Source: Neobacillus pocheonensis
GTDB lineage: Bacteria > Bacillota > Bacilli > Bacillales > Cytobacillaceae
Assembly (NCBI GenBank): GCA_023702235.1
Contig: JAMQCR010000001.1
Coordinates: 3,348,001 to 3,412,000, forward strand
Length of the DNA: 64,000 nucleotides
Direction of reading: 5' to 3'
Shown: in pieces, positions 19,330-29,595 of the stretch
Position numbering within the stretch: the first letter of the stretch is position 1
Layout: every line of letters starts with the position of its first letter
Position numbers and translations under genes: made by a program
The notes under the pieces: model-generated
The model's input: the letters and a program-made list of their open reading frames with translations, nothing else
What the model was told of the DNA's origin: nothing
The model's database searches: none

Positions 19330-19480
19330 AAGAAAAAACCCTCTTCATAGAAGAGGGCAAAATTCTCCCTCTTATCTTTCAGGTTAAAAAATAACCTGCA
19401 GGAATTAGCACCTTTTCAAGGATCACCTTGAAGGTTGCCGGGCATCATGGCCTAGTCCCTCCGCCACTCTGGATAAGAGT
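19330..19480 (-). promoter_or_regulatory. SAM-I (S-box) riboswitch with terminator, upstream of hom
   Basis: On the minus strand the aptamer runs from CTCTTATC at 19479 to the closing GATAAGAG at 19369-19376 (P1), with the S-box core between: CAGAGTGGCGGAGGGAC, GGCCATGATGCCCGGCAACC and the AAGGTGCTAATTCC segment. Downstream is a terminator, CCCTCTTC/GAAGAGGG then TTTTTT (19333-19357), and the 3' strand of P1 (AAGATAAGAGGG) can pair instead as antiterminator. SAM binding is known to stabilise P1 and termination. The hom start lies 29 nt past the terminator. Confidence 0.95.
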
Positions 19481-19588
19481 ATTATTTAATTGTTTCATTA
19501 ATTCTCCAAGATATAAAATGAATTTTAGATGATTAAACATAATGTGTCAATATATTTTGATATTTCTTTCAAATAAGTTATTAAGAAC

Positions 19589-20963
19589 CTATCGTTGAAG
19601 TTTTCCTTCAGCCAGTTTGATTTGCTCTTCAACCTGTACTGGTGAGGTACCTCCAAAACTATTGCGAACAGCAACTACATGCTCTGGAGATAAGATCTCG
19701 TAAATATCTTCTTCAAATAATACACTAAATGCTTGGTATTCGTCGAAGCTCAAATCCAGTAAATATTTTTGGTGTTGGATCGCATATAAAACGATTTTCC
19801 CGATGATTTCATGTGCTTCACGGAAAGGCAGTCCTTTTCGAACCAAATAATCAGCAATATCTGTAGCATTGGAAAAATCATTGTTGATCGCCTTTCGCAT
19901 TACATCCTTTTTCACTGTCATCGTTTCGATCATCGGAGCTAATAGGTTTAGTGATCCTTCAAGTGTTTCGACGGTATCAAACATTCCCTCCTTATCTTCT
20001 TGCAAATCCTTGTTATATGCAAGTGGCAATCCTTTTAAAACCGTTAGTAATCCAATTAAATTACCGTATGTGCGCCCTGTTTTCCCTCTTAACAATTCTG
20101 GTACATCCGGGTTTTTCTTTTGCGGCATGATACTAGATCCTGTGCAAAAGGAATCATCCAACTCTACAAACTGAAATTCCTGGCTCGACCAAATCACCAG
20201 TTCTTCAGAAAATCTGGAAATATGAGTCATGATAATCGAACCAATCGATAAAAATTCAAGGATAAAATCCCGATCACTTACAGCATCCATGCTATTCGGA
20301 TAAATGGTTTCAAAACCTAGCTGCTTTGCTACTAGTTTACGATTAATAGGGAAAGTTGTCCCGGCTAAGGCACCTGAACCTAACGGAAGCCAATTCACCC
20401 GTTTCAAGCTATCGATGAGTCTCTCCTTATCACGTTCAAACATCCAGAAATAGGCCATTAAATGATGGGCAAAAGATACAGGCTGGGCGCGTTGTAGATG
20501 GGTATACCCAGGTATTAGCGTTTGTACATTCTCTTTTGCCTGTTCAATCAATGCTTGTTGAACATCTTCAATAAGTTTAATAAGCTCAGTCGTTTTTGTT
20601 CGTAAATAAAGATGCATATCGGTCGCTACCTGATCATTACGGCTTCTCCCTGTATGGAGTTTTCCGCCCACGGCCGACTTTTTCAATTAATAGTTTCTCA
20701 ATGTTCATGTGAATATCTTCATCTTCGACTAAAAACTCGACCTCGTTATTTTCAACCATTTTTTTGATTGAAAGTAGGCCATTTTTTATTTGCTCGGCAT
20801 CCTCACTCGGAATAATCCCGCACACACCTAACATCTGAACATGGGCTAAGCTCCCGGCAATATCTTCCTTGGCTAGCTTTTGATCAAAAGAAATCGAAGC
20901 TGTAAACTCTTCCACCAACTTGTTTGTTTCCTTTGTAAATCGTCCGCCCCATAACTTCGACAT
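19589..20963 (-). CDS. argH: Argininosuccinate lyase, frameshifted
   Basis: Splits argininosuccinate to arginine and fumarate, last step of arginine synthesis. Start ATG at 20963 ([12 protein letters not shown]) follows AAGGAGG. As written the first frame ends in a false tail ([12 protein letters not shown]); at 20668-20675, around GTCGGCCGTG, two bases appear lost where homologues read [17 protein letters not shown]. The second frame then carries TGRSRNDQ, the fumarase-superfamily signature [11 protein letters not shown] with the catalytic Ser, and continues to the stop at 19589, giving about 458 residues, the family's usual length. It lies 66 nt after argG with a hairpin between, so argG-argH is one operon. 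Confidence 0.9.
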
Positions 20964-20995
20964 CTTTTGTTCCTCCTTAAAAGCTTGAATAAGAT

Positions 20996-21019
20996 TGCCC
21001 CCGAAACGGTTTCGAGGGC
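20996..21019 (-). other. Hairpin in the argG-argH gap
   Basis: Near-perfect stem GCCCTCGAAAC/GTTTCGGGGGC on the minus strand, between argG and the argH ribosome site, with no T run after it. Could be a processing or stability element; not a classical terminator. Confidence 0.45.
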
Positions 21020-21029
21020 GCATTTATTA

Positions 21030-22241
21030 TTATTTTAAAATCGTTTCTTTCTTATTAACTTCGGAATAAACCTTTGTTGGCAGTCCCCAAAGTTTGATAA
21101 ATCCAACTGCTGCATTGTGGTCAAACGCATCACCTTTTGAATAAGTTGCTAGTTCTTCGTTATAAAGACTATGTTCAGATTTTCGGCCTACTACCGTGTG
21201 ATTGCCTTTATGAAGTTTTACGCGAATGGTTCCAGAAACGCTCTTTTGAGTCTCATCGATAAAGGCGTCTAGGGCATTTTTAATTGGCGAATACCAAAGT
21301 CCCTCGTAAATAATTTTCGCCATTTGCTGGTCAACCAGTGTTTTGAATTGAGTAACCTCACGAGGTAATGTTAAAAATTCTAATTCCTTATGAGCATTAA
21401 TTAAAATTAAAGCCCCAGGATTCTCGTACACTTCTCTTGATTTTATTCCTACTAATCTATTTTCGATATGATCAATACGGCCGACACCATGCTTACCGCC
21501 AAGCGTATTTAATGTTTCAATTAATTGGACTAACGGAAGCTTTTCCCCGTTAAGAGCAGTTGGTACACCTTCTTCAAACTCAATCTCTATATACTCCGCT
21601 ACATCTGGTGTTAACTCAATTGGATTTGTCCAGTCAAACGCTGCTTCTGGAGCTTCATTCCAAGGATTCTCAAGAACGCCAGCCTCGCAGGCACGTCCCC
21701 AAATGTTCGCATCAATCGAAAATGGATTATCTAAATCAACTGGGATTGGAATCCCGTTTTCTTCAGCATATTTGATTTCTTCGTCGCGTGTCATTCCCCA
21801 TTCACGAACCGGAGCAACAACTTTTAAACTAGGATTTAAAGCTTGAATAGAAACTTCAAAACGTACTTGGTCATTTCCTTTTCCTGTACAGCCATGGGCA
21901 ACTGCAGCTGCCCCTTCTTGTTCAGCAACCTCTACTAACAGCTTAGAAATTAGAAACCTTGAAAGTGCTGAAGATAACGGATATTTTCCTTCATATAAAC
22001 AATTAGCTTTTAGAGCCGGAATGATATACTCTTTTGCTAATAATTCTTTCGCATCGATCATGATGGCTTTAATAGCCCCTACATTCAATGCCTTCGTTTT
22101 AATAGCTTCTAAGTCTTTACCTTCCCCAACATCAAGACCTAATGCAATAACATCATAGCCGTATTTCTCTTGAATCCATTTAACAGAAACAGATGTATCT
22201 AAACCGCCTGAATAGGCTAAGACTATTTTTTCCTTTGCCAT
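21030..22241 (-). CDS. argG: Argininosuccinate synthase
   Basis: A 403-residue ATP-dependent ligase joining citrulline and aspartate. ATG at 22241 follows GAGGAGAG; an ATG six codons upstream contains that site. Seen: ATP-binding P-loop-like [10 protein letters not shown] at residues 9-18, [25 protein letters not shown] for substrate and ATP contacts, and [13 protein letters not shown]-type PP-loop features typical of the family; the C-terminal helical arm is complete ([13 protein letters not shown]). A perfect ARG box at 22263-22280 overlaps its promoter region, so AhrC/ArgR repression by arginine is expected. Confidence 0.95.
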   Translation of the reverse strand: MAKEKIVLAYSGGLDTSVSVKWIQEKYGYDVIALGLDVGEGKDLEAIKTKALNVGAIKAIMIDAKELLAKEYIIPALKANCLYEGKYPLSSALSRFLISKLLVEVAEQEGAAAVAHGCTGKGNDQVRFEVSIQALNPSLKVVAPVREWGMTRDEEIKYAEENGIPIPVDLDNPFSIDANIWGRACEAGVLENPWNEAPEAAFDWTNPIELTPDVAEYIEIEFEEGVPTALNGEKLPLVQLIETLNTLGGKHGVGRIDHIENRLVGIKSREVYENPGALILINAHKELEFLTLPREVTQFKTLVDQQMAKIIYEGLWYSPIKNALDAFIDETQKSVSGTIRVKLHKGNHTVVGRKSEHSLYNEELATYSKGDAFDHNAAVGFIKLWGLPTKVYSEVNKKETILK

Positions 22242-22262
22242 GTATAACTCTCCTCGCATATA

Positions 22263-22296
22263 TGTGAATTAATATTCATTCAATAGAATTATTATA
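22263..22296 (-). promoter_or_regulatory. ARG box and -10 element upstream of argG
   Basis: 22263-22280 is TGTGAATTAATATTCATT, containing the exact palindrome TGAAT-N4-ATTCA of the AhrC/ArgR operator. A TATAAT (-10, minus strand) lies at 22291-22296, placing the operator over the transcription start region. No convincing -35 was seen. Confidence 0.75.
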
Positions 22297-22320
22297 CAAT
22301 AAAACTCAAAAAAAGAAACA

Positions 22321-23295
22321 CTATTTTGCTAGTAAAATTTTCAATATTGCTTTTTGTGCATGTAAACGATTCTCTGCCTCATCAAAAACAACGGAATGCG
22401 ACCCATCTATGATCTCTCCAGTCACTTCTTCGCCACGATGGGCTGGCAAGCAGTGTAAAAAGATAAAATCAGCTTTTGCATGTTTGCATAGCTCCTCATT
22501 TACTTGGAAGCCTTGAAATGCCTTTAATCGCTTTGCCGTTTCTTCTTCCTGCCCCATACTCGTCCAAACATCCGTAACAACAACGTCTGCATTATTAATC
22601 GCTTCAATCGGATCGTTGGTTATGGTTAGGCTAGTTCCGTTTAAAGCTTCCTTCGCATTCGTAACGATTTGCTCATTCGGCATATATCCTTTTGGACTGG
22701 CAATGCTGATATCCATTCCAACTTTAACGGCACCCTCGATTAAGGAATGAGCCATATTGTTATTTCCATCACCTACGTAACAAAGCTTTAGGCCAGCCAA
22801 TTTCCCCTTATATTCAAGAATGGTTAAAAGATCGGCTAAAACTTGTGTAGGATGCTGCAAATCTGTTAAGCCGTTTATGACGGGTACAGTTGCATATTTG
22901 GCAAATTCCTCAACCGATTCATGTGAAAAAGTTCGAATCATTAACCCATCCACATAACGTGATAAAACCTTTGCGGTATCCGAAATGCACTCCCCTCTGC
23001 CCAATTGAATGTCCTTTGAACTCAAGAATATAGCATGGCCCCCAAGCTGCAACATCCCAACTTCAAATGACACCCTTGTGCGGGTGGATGATTTTTCAAA
23101 AATCATCCCTAATACTTTCCCACTTAAGGTTGGATGTGGTTCTCCTTGTTTTTGTAAGGTTTTCAGCTCCTGAGCTACCTCAAGCAGGTAAAGGATTTCG
23201 TCTGTTGAGAAATCAGAGAATTGTAAAAAATTCTTTCCCTTTAGGTTATGATGAATCAAATTTTCTATTTTGTTCGAGTTAATTGTTTTTAGCAT
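22321..23295 (-). CDS. argF: Ornithine carbamoyltransferase
   Basis: A 324-residue trimeric enzyme forming citrulline from ornithine and carbamoyl phosphate. Seen: carbamoyl-phosphate loop FEKSSTRTRVSFE (near residues 69-81), DLQHPTQVLADL, ornithine-binding DVWTSMGQ, and HCLPAHRGEEV with the catalytic Cys near 280. It begins 17 nt inside the end of carB, so translation is probably coupled. Last gene of the argC-to-argF operon; only 61 nt separate it from the argG start, and the argG promoter and operator lie in that gap. Confidence 0.95.
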   Translation of the reverse strand: MLKTINSNKIENLIHHNLKGKNFLQFSDFSTDEILYLLEVAQELKTLQKQGEPHPTLSGKVLGMIFEKSSTRTRVSFEVGMLQLGGHAIFLSSKDIQLGRGECISDTAKVLSRYVDGLMIRTFSHESVEEFAKYATVPVINGLTDLQHPTQVLADLLTILEYKGKLAGLKLCYVGDGNNNMAHSLIEGAVKVGMDISIASPKGYMPNEQIVTNAKEALNGTSLTITNDPIEAINNADVVVTDVWTSMGQEEETAKRLKAFQGFQVNEELCKHAKADFIFLHCLPAHRGEEVTGEIIDGSHSVVFDEAENRLHAQKAILKILLAK

Positions 23296-26200
23296 GGACT
23301 AAAACACTCTCCTCCATCTTGTAATATTCACTTACTGTCCGAACTACTGAATTAGAGACGGATTGCGTTTGCAAGCTCATGATAGCTTCTACTGTATCTA
23401 AGTGGGTAAACACTGGTACATTGTAGCGGGTCGCTTGTTCTCGAATATGAAAGCCAAATTTAAGCTTATTTCGTCCTTGATTCGGTATATTGATAACCGC
23501 ACTCATTTTTTGATTGCGGAAAAGGTCATTAACCTCTTGGTCATCCTTCACCACTTTTTCAATAGAGATTCCATTCTCTTGCAAAAATAAAGCCGTTCCT
23601 TCTGTTGCCGCTATTTTCACTTGCTTTTCGACAAGGTGTTCAATGATTGGAAGACTTCCTGGTTTTTCACGATCGGAAATAGAACAAAAAATATAATTCT
23701 CGCCATCTAACGATTTTAAAGGTATTGCCTTATTTAATGCTTCTTGAAAAGTAACTCCTAATCCTAACACTTCACCCGTTGATTTCATTTCAGGCCCGAG
23801 TACATGGTCGACACCCTTAAGTTTGCTTGATGAAAACACAGGTGCTTTTACTGAAAAATAATTTGGCTCTGTCAATAATCCTTGTTCTGAACACAGATCC
23901 TCTATTTTTTCTCCTAATTGCACCCTTGTCGCCCACTCAATCATCGGAATACCTGTCACCTTACTCATGATTGGTACCGTTCTCGATGAACGAGGGTTGA
24001 CCTCAAGAACATAAACCTGTTCCTCATAAATGACGAATTGGATATTCATCATCCCGATAATCGGTGCAGACAAAGCAATCCGACTTGCATAATCAATTAA
24101 TGTTTCTTTTAAGGCTGTCGATAAGGAAATAGGTGGAAAGATAGAAATACTGTCACCCGAGTGGACTCCTGCCTTTTCAATATGTTCAAAGATCCCCGGA
24201 ACGACAATTTTATGACCATCACAAATGACATCAATCTCGCATTCTAGTCCAGGTAAAAATCGATCCACTAATAAAGGCCACATCGTATCTTGTGAGTTAT
24301 CTTCTAATTTCTTGGTATAGCCCTTTAATTCTTCTTCGTTAAATATCGTAAACATCGACTGACCGCCGATAACATAGGACGGGCGGACCAAAACTGGATA
24401 GCCTAATTTTGATGCTGCTTCCACTAATTCCTCGGAATGGGAAACTGTTTCGCCGTCAATATGAGGAATATTTAATTTTTCAAGGAGCTGATAAAATTCT
24501 TTTCTATCTTCAAGATGATCAACATTTTCAACTGTCGTACCTAAAATCTTCACGCCTTCTTCTTCTAAAGCATGTGCGAGATTAATAGCTGTTTGCCCGC
24601 CAAATTGAATTAAAACACCCTCGATATTCTCTTTTTCAATTACATGAAGAACATCTTCAGCCGCAAGTGGTTCAAAATAAAGGCGATCTGCAACAGAATA
24701 GTCGGTACTAACAGTCTCTGGATTATTGTTGATGACAACTGCTTCATATCCTAGTTTCTTAAGTGCTCTTGCAGCATGCACGGAGCAGTAATCAAATTCA
24801 ATCCCTTGACCAATTCGAATCGGGCCAGAGCCGATAACTAAAACCTTTTTCTTATTCGTAATCTCAACTTCGTCATATCCATGCCAAGTAGAATAGTAGT
24901 ATGGGGTAACCGCATCAAATTCTGCCGAGCAGGTATCGACCATTTTGTAGCCTGGCTTCCAATCAAGCTCTTTCCACTTGTTCCGGATTTGTTTTTCAGG
25001 AATAGCAAAAAGTTGAGTTAAAAGCTTATCGGAGATATTTTTCCTCTTCGCTTCTTTTAGCAGTGAAACAGGAACATCATTCCAACTGTAGGCTGATAAT
25101 TCCTTTTCTAAATCAACGATTGAGCTAATTTTGTGTAAAAACCATGGATCAATTTGCGTCAACTGCTGAATTTTATCAAAAGAAACTCCTCTTCTGAAGG
25201 CTTCCGCAATGACAAATAGCCGCTGGTCATTGGCCTTTTCAAGTAGTTCAAAAAGGGTTTCTGTACTTAGTGATTTATTTGCTTCTGTACAAAGGCCATA
25301 AATATTCATTTCCATTGAACGAATCGCCTTGTTTAAAGCACCCTCAAATGTTCTGTCAATGGCCATCACTTCGCCAGTTGCTTTCATTTGTGTCCCTAAC
25401 GTTCGATCCGCTTCAGGAAATTTATCAAAAGGAAAACGCGGCAGTTTTACCACAATATAATCAATCGCTGGCTCAAAGGAAGCAAAGGTATTACCTGTTA
25501 TTGGATTCACAATCTCATCCAAATGGTACCCAATGGAACACTTCGCAGCCATCCTTGCAATCGGATACCCTGTTGCTTTTGATGCAAGGGCCGAAGAGCG
25601 GCTTACCCGTGGGTTCACCTCAATTATGCAATACTGGTTTGAAACCGGGTTAAGAGCAAACTGAATATTACAGCCGCCAATAATCCCTAATTCTCTAATT
25701 ACTTTAATAGAAGAATCACGGAGCATCTGGTATTGAACATCCGTCAGGGTTTGTGATGGGGCAACAACGATCGAATCACCAGTATGAACACCAACTGGAT
25801 CCATATTTTCCATATTACAAACAATAATGCACGTATCATTTGCATCTCTCATGACTTCATATTCGATTTCCTTCCAACCTTTAATGCTTCTTTCTACTAA
25901 TACCTGATGAATTGGGCTTGCTGCTAACCCTTTTTTCAGTATTATTTCTAGTTCCTCATCATTGTAGGCAAAACCGCCGCCATCTCCACCCAGCGTGTAT
26001 GCCGGTCGGATAATAACAGGATAGCCAATTTCTTTCACAAAACGGACGCCATCCTCAAAGCTATGTATAATCATTGACTCTGGGATTGGCTCACCGATTT
26101 GGATCATTAAATTGCGGAATCTTTCCCGGTCCTCGCCATTTTTGATCGATTCCACGGACGTACCTAGCAGCTCCACATTGTACTTTTGTAAAATCTGTTG

Positions 26201-26512
26201 TTCATAAAGCTGAACTGTTAAATTCAATCCAGTTTGACCGCCCAATGTTCCAATAATGCCGTTTGGATTTTCCTTTTTGATGATTTCTTCAATTGTTTCT
26301 ACCGTGAGCGGTTCAATATATACTTTATCAGCGACTGTTTCATCGGTCATGATGGTAGCTGGGTTATTATTGATTAGCACAACTTCTATACCCTCTTCTT
26401 TTATGGCAATACATGCTTGCGTTCCGGCATAATCAAATTCCGCCGCCTGACCAATGACAATCGGTCCTGAACCAATCACTAGTACTTTTTTTAGCTTTTT
26501 ATTTAAAGGCAT
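23279..26512 (-). CDS. carB: Carbamoyl-phosphate synthase large chain (arginine operon)
   Basis: A 1077-residue protein that makes carbamoyl phosphate from ammonia (supplied by CarA), bicarbonate and two ATP. ATG at 26512 follows GGGAGAG; an earlier in-frame ATG lacks a site. Two homologous ATP-grasp halves are seen: first with VLVIGSGPIVIGQAAEFDY (residues 9-27) and second with KKVLVIGSGPIRIGQGIEFD (near 555), each followed by LINNNPATI / INNNPETVS and ATP-grasp EVNPR motifs; the last ~140 residues are the regulatory MGS-like domain. Being inside the arginine operon, it is the arginine-type paralogue rather than pyrAB. Overlaps carA by 14 nt and argF by 17 nt. Confidence 0.95.
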   Translation of the reverse strand: MPLNKKLKKVLVIGSGPIVIGQAAEFDYAGTQACIAIKEEGIEVVLINNNPATIMTDETVADKVYIEPLTVETIEEIIKKENPNGIIGTLGGQTGLNLTVQLYEQQILQKYNVELLGTSVESIKNGEDRERFRNLMIQIGEPIPESMIIHSFEDGVRFVKEIGYPVIIRPAYTLGGDGGGFAYNDEELEIILKKGLAASPIHQVLVERSIKGWKEIEYEVMRDANDTCIIVCNMENMDPVGVHTGDSIVVAPSQTLTDVQYQMLRDSSIKVIRELGIIGGCNIQFALNPVSNQYCIIEVNPRVSRSSALASKATGYPIARMAAKCSIGYHLDEIVNPITGNTFASFEPAIDYIVVKLPRFPFDKFPEADRTLGTQMKATGEVMAIDRTFEGALNKAIRSMEMNIYGLCTEANKSLSTETLFELLEKANDQRLFVIAEAFRRGVSFDKIQQLTQIDPWFLHKISSIVDLEKELSAYSWNDVPVSLLKEAKRKNISDKLLTQLFAIPEKQIRNKWKELDWKPGYKMVDTCSAEFDAVTPYYYSTWHGYDEVEITNKKKVLVIGSGPIRIGQGIEFDYCSVHAARALKKLGYEAVVINNNPETVSTDYSVADRLYFEPLAAEDVLHVIEKENIEGVLIQFGGQTAINLAHALEEEGVKILGTTVENVDHLEDRKEFYQLLEKLNIPHIDGETVSHSEELVEAASKLGYPVLVRPSYVIGGQSMFTIFNEEELKGYTKKLEDNSQDTMWPLLVDRFLPGLECEIDVICDGHKIVVPGIFEHIEKAGVHSGDSISIFPPISLSTALKETLIDYASRIALSAPIIGMMNIQFVIYEEQVYVLEVNPRSSRTVPIMSKVTGIPMIEWATRVQLGEKIEDLCSEQGLLTEPNYFSVKAPVFSSSKLKGVDHVLGPEMKSTGEVLGLGVTFQEALNKAIPLKSLDGENYIFCSISDREKPGSLPIIEHLVEKQVKIAATEGTALFLQENGISIEKVVKDDQEVNDLFRNQKMSAVINIPNQGRNKLKFGFHIREQATRYNVPVFTHLDTVEAIMSLQTQSVSNSVVRTVSEYYKMEESVLVHAKNN

Positions 26513-27580
26513 AACGTGTCTCTCCCAATGAAGTAATAGCACTCACGAATTCTGTTAGGACATGAGCTGTATCGCTCGGACCTGGATGTGCTTCAGGATG
26601 AAATTGTACCGTTTGAATTGGATAGTGATGATGCTTTAATCCTTCAATCGATCGATCATTGACATTGCGGTATGTGACATTAAAAATATTGCAGTCAATA
26701 CTTTCATCCACTACGACATAGCCATGATTTTGGGCAGTTATTTTGACCTTTCCTGTCATTAATTCCTTTACAGGATGATTTCCGCCTCGATGTCCATAGG
26801 CGAGTTTTTCTGTTTTCGCTCCAAAGGCAAGGGCGATTAATTGATGGCCAAACAAATTCCAAGCGTTGGGTAGTGCTCGGTAATTTTTTTGATTCCTGGA
26901 AACCATTGTTTTAATTCCATCGGGTCTCCTGGTCCATTGCTTAGCAAGACACCATCCGGGTCCAGCGCTTTTATTTTTTCATAAGGAGTGTTATAAGGCA
27001 CAATCGTTACTGAACAATTTTCTTCTAAAAGAGCGTTGAGAATCGATTTTTTATATCCAAAATCCATTAGTACAACATGGGGACCGTTGTTTTTAAAAAA
27101 CTGGATTTTTTTCGTCGATACTTTTTCCACCCAAGCTTGTGCTGTTTCCTTTGTTGATAAGTACTCTTTTTCAACCTTGCTTTTGCTTAAAAAGCCTTTT
27201 ACCGTACCGCGACTACGGATGGTTTTTACTAAAAGACGTGTATCCACACCAGCAATTCCGGGAACACCTGCTGATTTTAGCTTTTCAGAGAATTTATTAA
27301 TAGACTGAAAATGGCTAGGTGTTTCACATAGATCACCGATAATTACCCCAGATAATGCAGGGTTGATGCTTTCATCATCCATTGCATTAACGCCATAGTT
27401 TCCGATGATTGGATAGCAAAAAGTAATGATTTGCCCCGCATACGAAGGGTCTGTAATAATCTCTTGATAGCCTGTCATACTCGTATTAAAAACGACTTCT
27501 CCCAAGGAATCCTGGTTCGCACCAATCAGTACGCCTTCAAACACTTCACCAGTTTCCAAAGTAAGGTATCCTTGATCCAA
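26499..27580 (-). CDS. carA: Carbamoyl-phosphate synthase small chain, frameshifted
   Basis: Glutamine amidotransferase subunit. Starts at TTG (27580), 18 nt after the argD stop, with AAAGG upstream. The N-terminal CPSase domain (YLTLETGEVFEG, FNTSMTGYQEI) and most of the class I glutaminase domain (LLSNGPGDP) are intact, then the frame stops right after the catalytic Cys: YPTLGICLAIN. Adding one G in TTTGGCCATC (26846-26849) restores GICLGHQLIALAFGAK, and the other frame continues through FHPEAHPGPSDT (catalytic His, Glu) to 26499. Restored length about 360 residues. If the break were real, the cell could not use glutamine through this subunit; with a dedicated intact operon around it, a sequence error is more likely. 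Confidence 0.9.
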
Positions 27581-27598
27581 AACACTACACGCCTTTCG

Positions 27599-28786
27599 TT
27601 ACATACTTTGGAAAACTTTTTCCATCGTAGCTTTAAATTCGTTAATTTCTTCCTTTGAAGCGGTTAACGGCGGTAAGATTCGGACCACATCAGGTCCTGC
27701 CGTTAATATTAGTAATTGGCTGGCTAATGCTTTTTGAACAATTTGTGGAGCATTCCCGTCTACAACCAATCCTTTTAGTAATCCTTTTCCGCGGATTTCC
27801 TTTATTATTGAAAACTTTTCCTTTAATTCTTGAAGCTGTATATCTAAATAGGATGAAATTTCATTCACTTGTTTTAGTAAATTGCTTTCGAGTATATGTG
27901 AAACAGTTGCAACTCCTGCAGCTGTCGCTAGTGGATTTCCACCAAAGGTACTGCCATGACTGCCTGGGTCAAATGCTTTTGCTGCTTTTTCTTTTGCAAT
28001 AATTGCTCCAATCGGAAATCCTGAGCCAAGGCCCTTGGCAATGCTGATGACATCAGGTTCAATCGAGTATTGCTCGTAGGCGAATAATGTACCTGTTCTG
28101 CCCATCCCTGTTTGGATTTCGTCAACCATCAACAGAATATCGTTCTGTTCACAAATTTGTGCCAGTTTCTTCACCCAATCCGGTTCTGCCGGAATGACAC
28201 CACCTTCTCCTTGAACAAGTTCAAGCAATACAGCAGCTGGTTTTAACGTATAAAGCTGATCAAGTGCCTCGGTATCATTAAACGTTAAGTAGCTGAACCC
28301 TTGCACTAAAGGCAAAAAGCCTTGCTGAATTTTTTCCTGTCCTGTTGCAGATAATGTAGCTAATGTTCTTCCATGAAATGATTGTTTAAAGGTGACGATC
28401 TCAAAGGAATCTGTTCCCTTCACCTTTTGTGCATATCTCCTTGCCAGCTTAATGGCTGCCTCGTTAGCTTCTGCTCCGCTGTTGCAAAAGAAAACCTGAT
28501 CCCCACAGCTATTAGCTGTAAGCAGTGTTGCAAGTTTCTCTTGATTGGGAATGTGATAGAGGTTTGAACAGTGCCATAGATTTTGCAATTGTTCTTCGAG
28601 CGTTTCTTTGACAACATCAGGAACATGACCTAAATTACATGTGGCAATGCCCGAAGTGAAATCCAATAATTGGTTACCTTGATCATCCCACACATAACTT
28701 CCTTTTCCCTTTACTAAGGTGATAGGGAATCTTCCGTACGTTGCCATGAGTGGTGATGTCAGAGAGATGGATGTATTGTTTGCCAT
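27599..28786 (-). CDS. argD: Acetylornithine aminotransferase
   Basis: A 395-residue class III PLP aminotransferase converting N-acetylglutamate semialdehyde to N-acetylornithine. Seen: GIATCNLGH, FCNSGAEANEAAIKLAR (cofactor phosphate), FHGRTLATLSATGQ, VDEIQTGMGRTG, and the PLP lysine in ISIAKGLGSGFPIGA near residue 246. The ATG overlaps the argB stop (TAATG), so the two are translationally coupled. Ends with VVRILPPLTASKEEI typical of the family. Confidence 0.95.
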   Translation of the reverse strand: MANNTSISLTSPLMATYGRFPITLVKGKGSYVWDDQGNQLLDFTSGIATCNLGHVPDVVKETLEEQLQNLWHCSNLYHIPNQEKLATLLTANSCGDQVFFCNSGAEANEAAIKLARRYAQKVKGTDSFEIVTFKQSFHGRTLATLSATGQEKIQQGFLPLVQGFSYLTFNDTEALDQLYTLKPAAVLLELVQGEGGVIPAEPDWVKKLAQICEQNDILLMVDEIQTGMGRTGTLFAYEQYSIEPDVISIAKGLGSGFPIGAIIAKEKAAKAFDPGSHGSTFGGNPLATAAGVATVSHILESNLLKQVNEISSYLDIQLQELKEKFSIIKEIRGKGLLKGLVVDGNAPQIVQKALASQLLILTAGPDVVRILPPLTASKEEINEFKATMEKVFQSM

Positions 28787-29583
28787 TACGCAATCTCCTC
28801 TTCTAAAACAATTTTCGTTCCTGTTGCCAAGCCATTCGAATAATCTATCAGACTATTTTTCTCAAACCCGTTGATGATCCCGACTTCCGGTATTTTGTGG
28901 ACAAGTCCATCAATTGCTGCAGTTACTTTTGGAATCATTCCACCATAGATTGTTTGATTGTTAATCAATTCTTCGACCTGCGCTTTTGTTACTGAATCTA
29001 GCTTTTTCTTCTTGCCATTTTTTTCAACGAGAATCCCAGGAATATCACTGATAAAACAGAGATTGGCTTCTAAGGCCTTGGCAATGGCAGAAGCAGCAAT
29101 GTCACCGTTAATGTTGTATCTTTGCCCGCTGGTATCTATGCCGATTGGGGAAATGACAGGTATATGGCCTTGTGTGATAATTCCTTCTATTACTTCTCTA
29201 TTTACTTCTACGACTTCTCCCACAAAACCCAAGGTTTCTGAATCATCACTTGGCTTAGCTTTTAACAATGTGCCATCCACACCACTTACGCCGAATGCAT
29301 TTCCTCCTACTTCAATAATATTCCTTACAACTTGTTTATTAACTGAGCCGCTAAGAACCATTTCTACAACATCTAACACTTCTTGATTGGTAACTCGAAG
29401 ACCATTCACGAAAGTAGTTTCCACATTTAAATTTTTTAATAATCCTGTAATAAGGGGACCTCCACCATGAACGAGGACTGGAGTCCATTTTCCCGAATCA
29501 TGAATTTTAACTAAATCTTCATAAAATGTCCTTGGCAGATTTTCTAACACACTTCCTCCACACTTAATGACTAAATATTTCAT
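28786..29583 (-). CDS. argB: Acetylglutamate kinase
   Basis: A 265-residue amino-acid kinase phosphorylating N-acetylglutamate. Seen: KCGGSVLEN near residue 7 (ATP contacts), VHGGGPLITGLLK near 38, the acetylglutamate-binding region VNGLRVTNQEVLDVVEMVLSG written here in two parts as FVNGLRVTN and EVVEMVLSG-like, NINGDIAASAIAKAL, and IYGGMIPKVTAAI with Lys for phosphoryl transfer. The N-terminal helix of arginine-inhibited kinases is missing, so this is the short form fed back elsewhere in the pathway. Stop overlaps argD start. Confidence 0.93.
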   Translation of the reverse strand: MKYLVIKCGGSVLENLPRTFYEDLVKIHDSGKWTPVLVHGGGPLITGLLKNLNVETTFVNGLRVTNQEVLDVVEMVLSGSVNKQVVRNIIEVGGNAFGVSGVDGTLLKAKPSDDSETLGFVGEVVEVNREVIEGIITQGHIPVISPIGIDTSGQRYNINGDIAASAIAKALEANLCFISDIPGILVEKNGKKKKLDSVTKAQVEELINNQTIYGGMIPKVTAAIDGLVHKIPEVGIINGFEKNSLIDYSNGLATGTKIVLEEEIA

Positions 29584-29595
29584 CGTAATCCTCCC

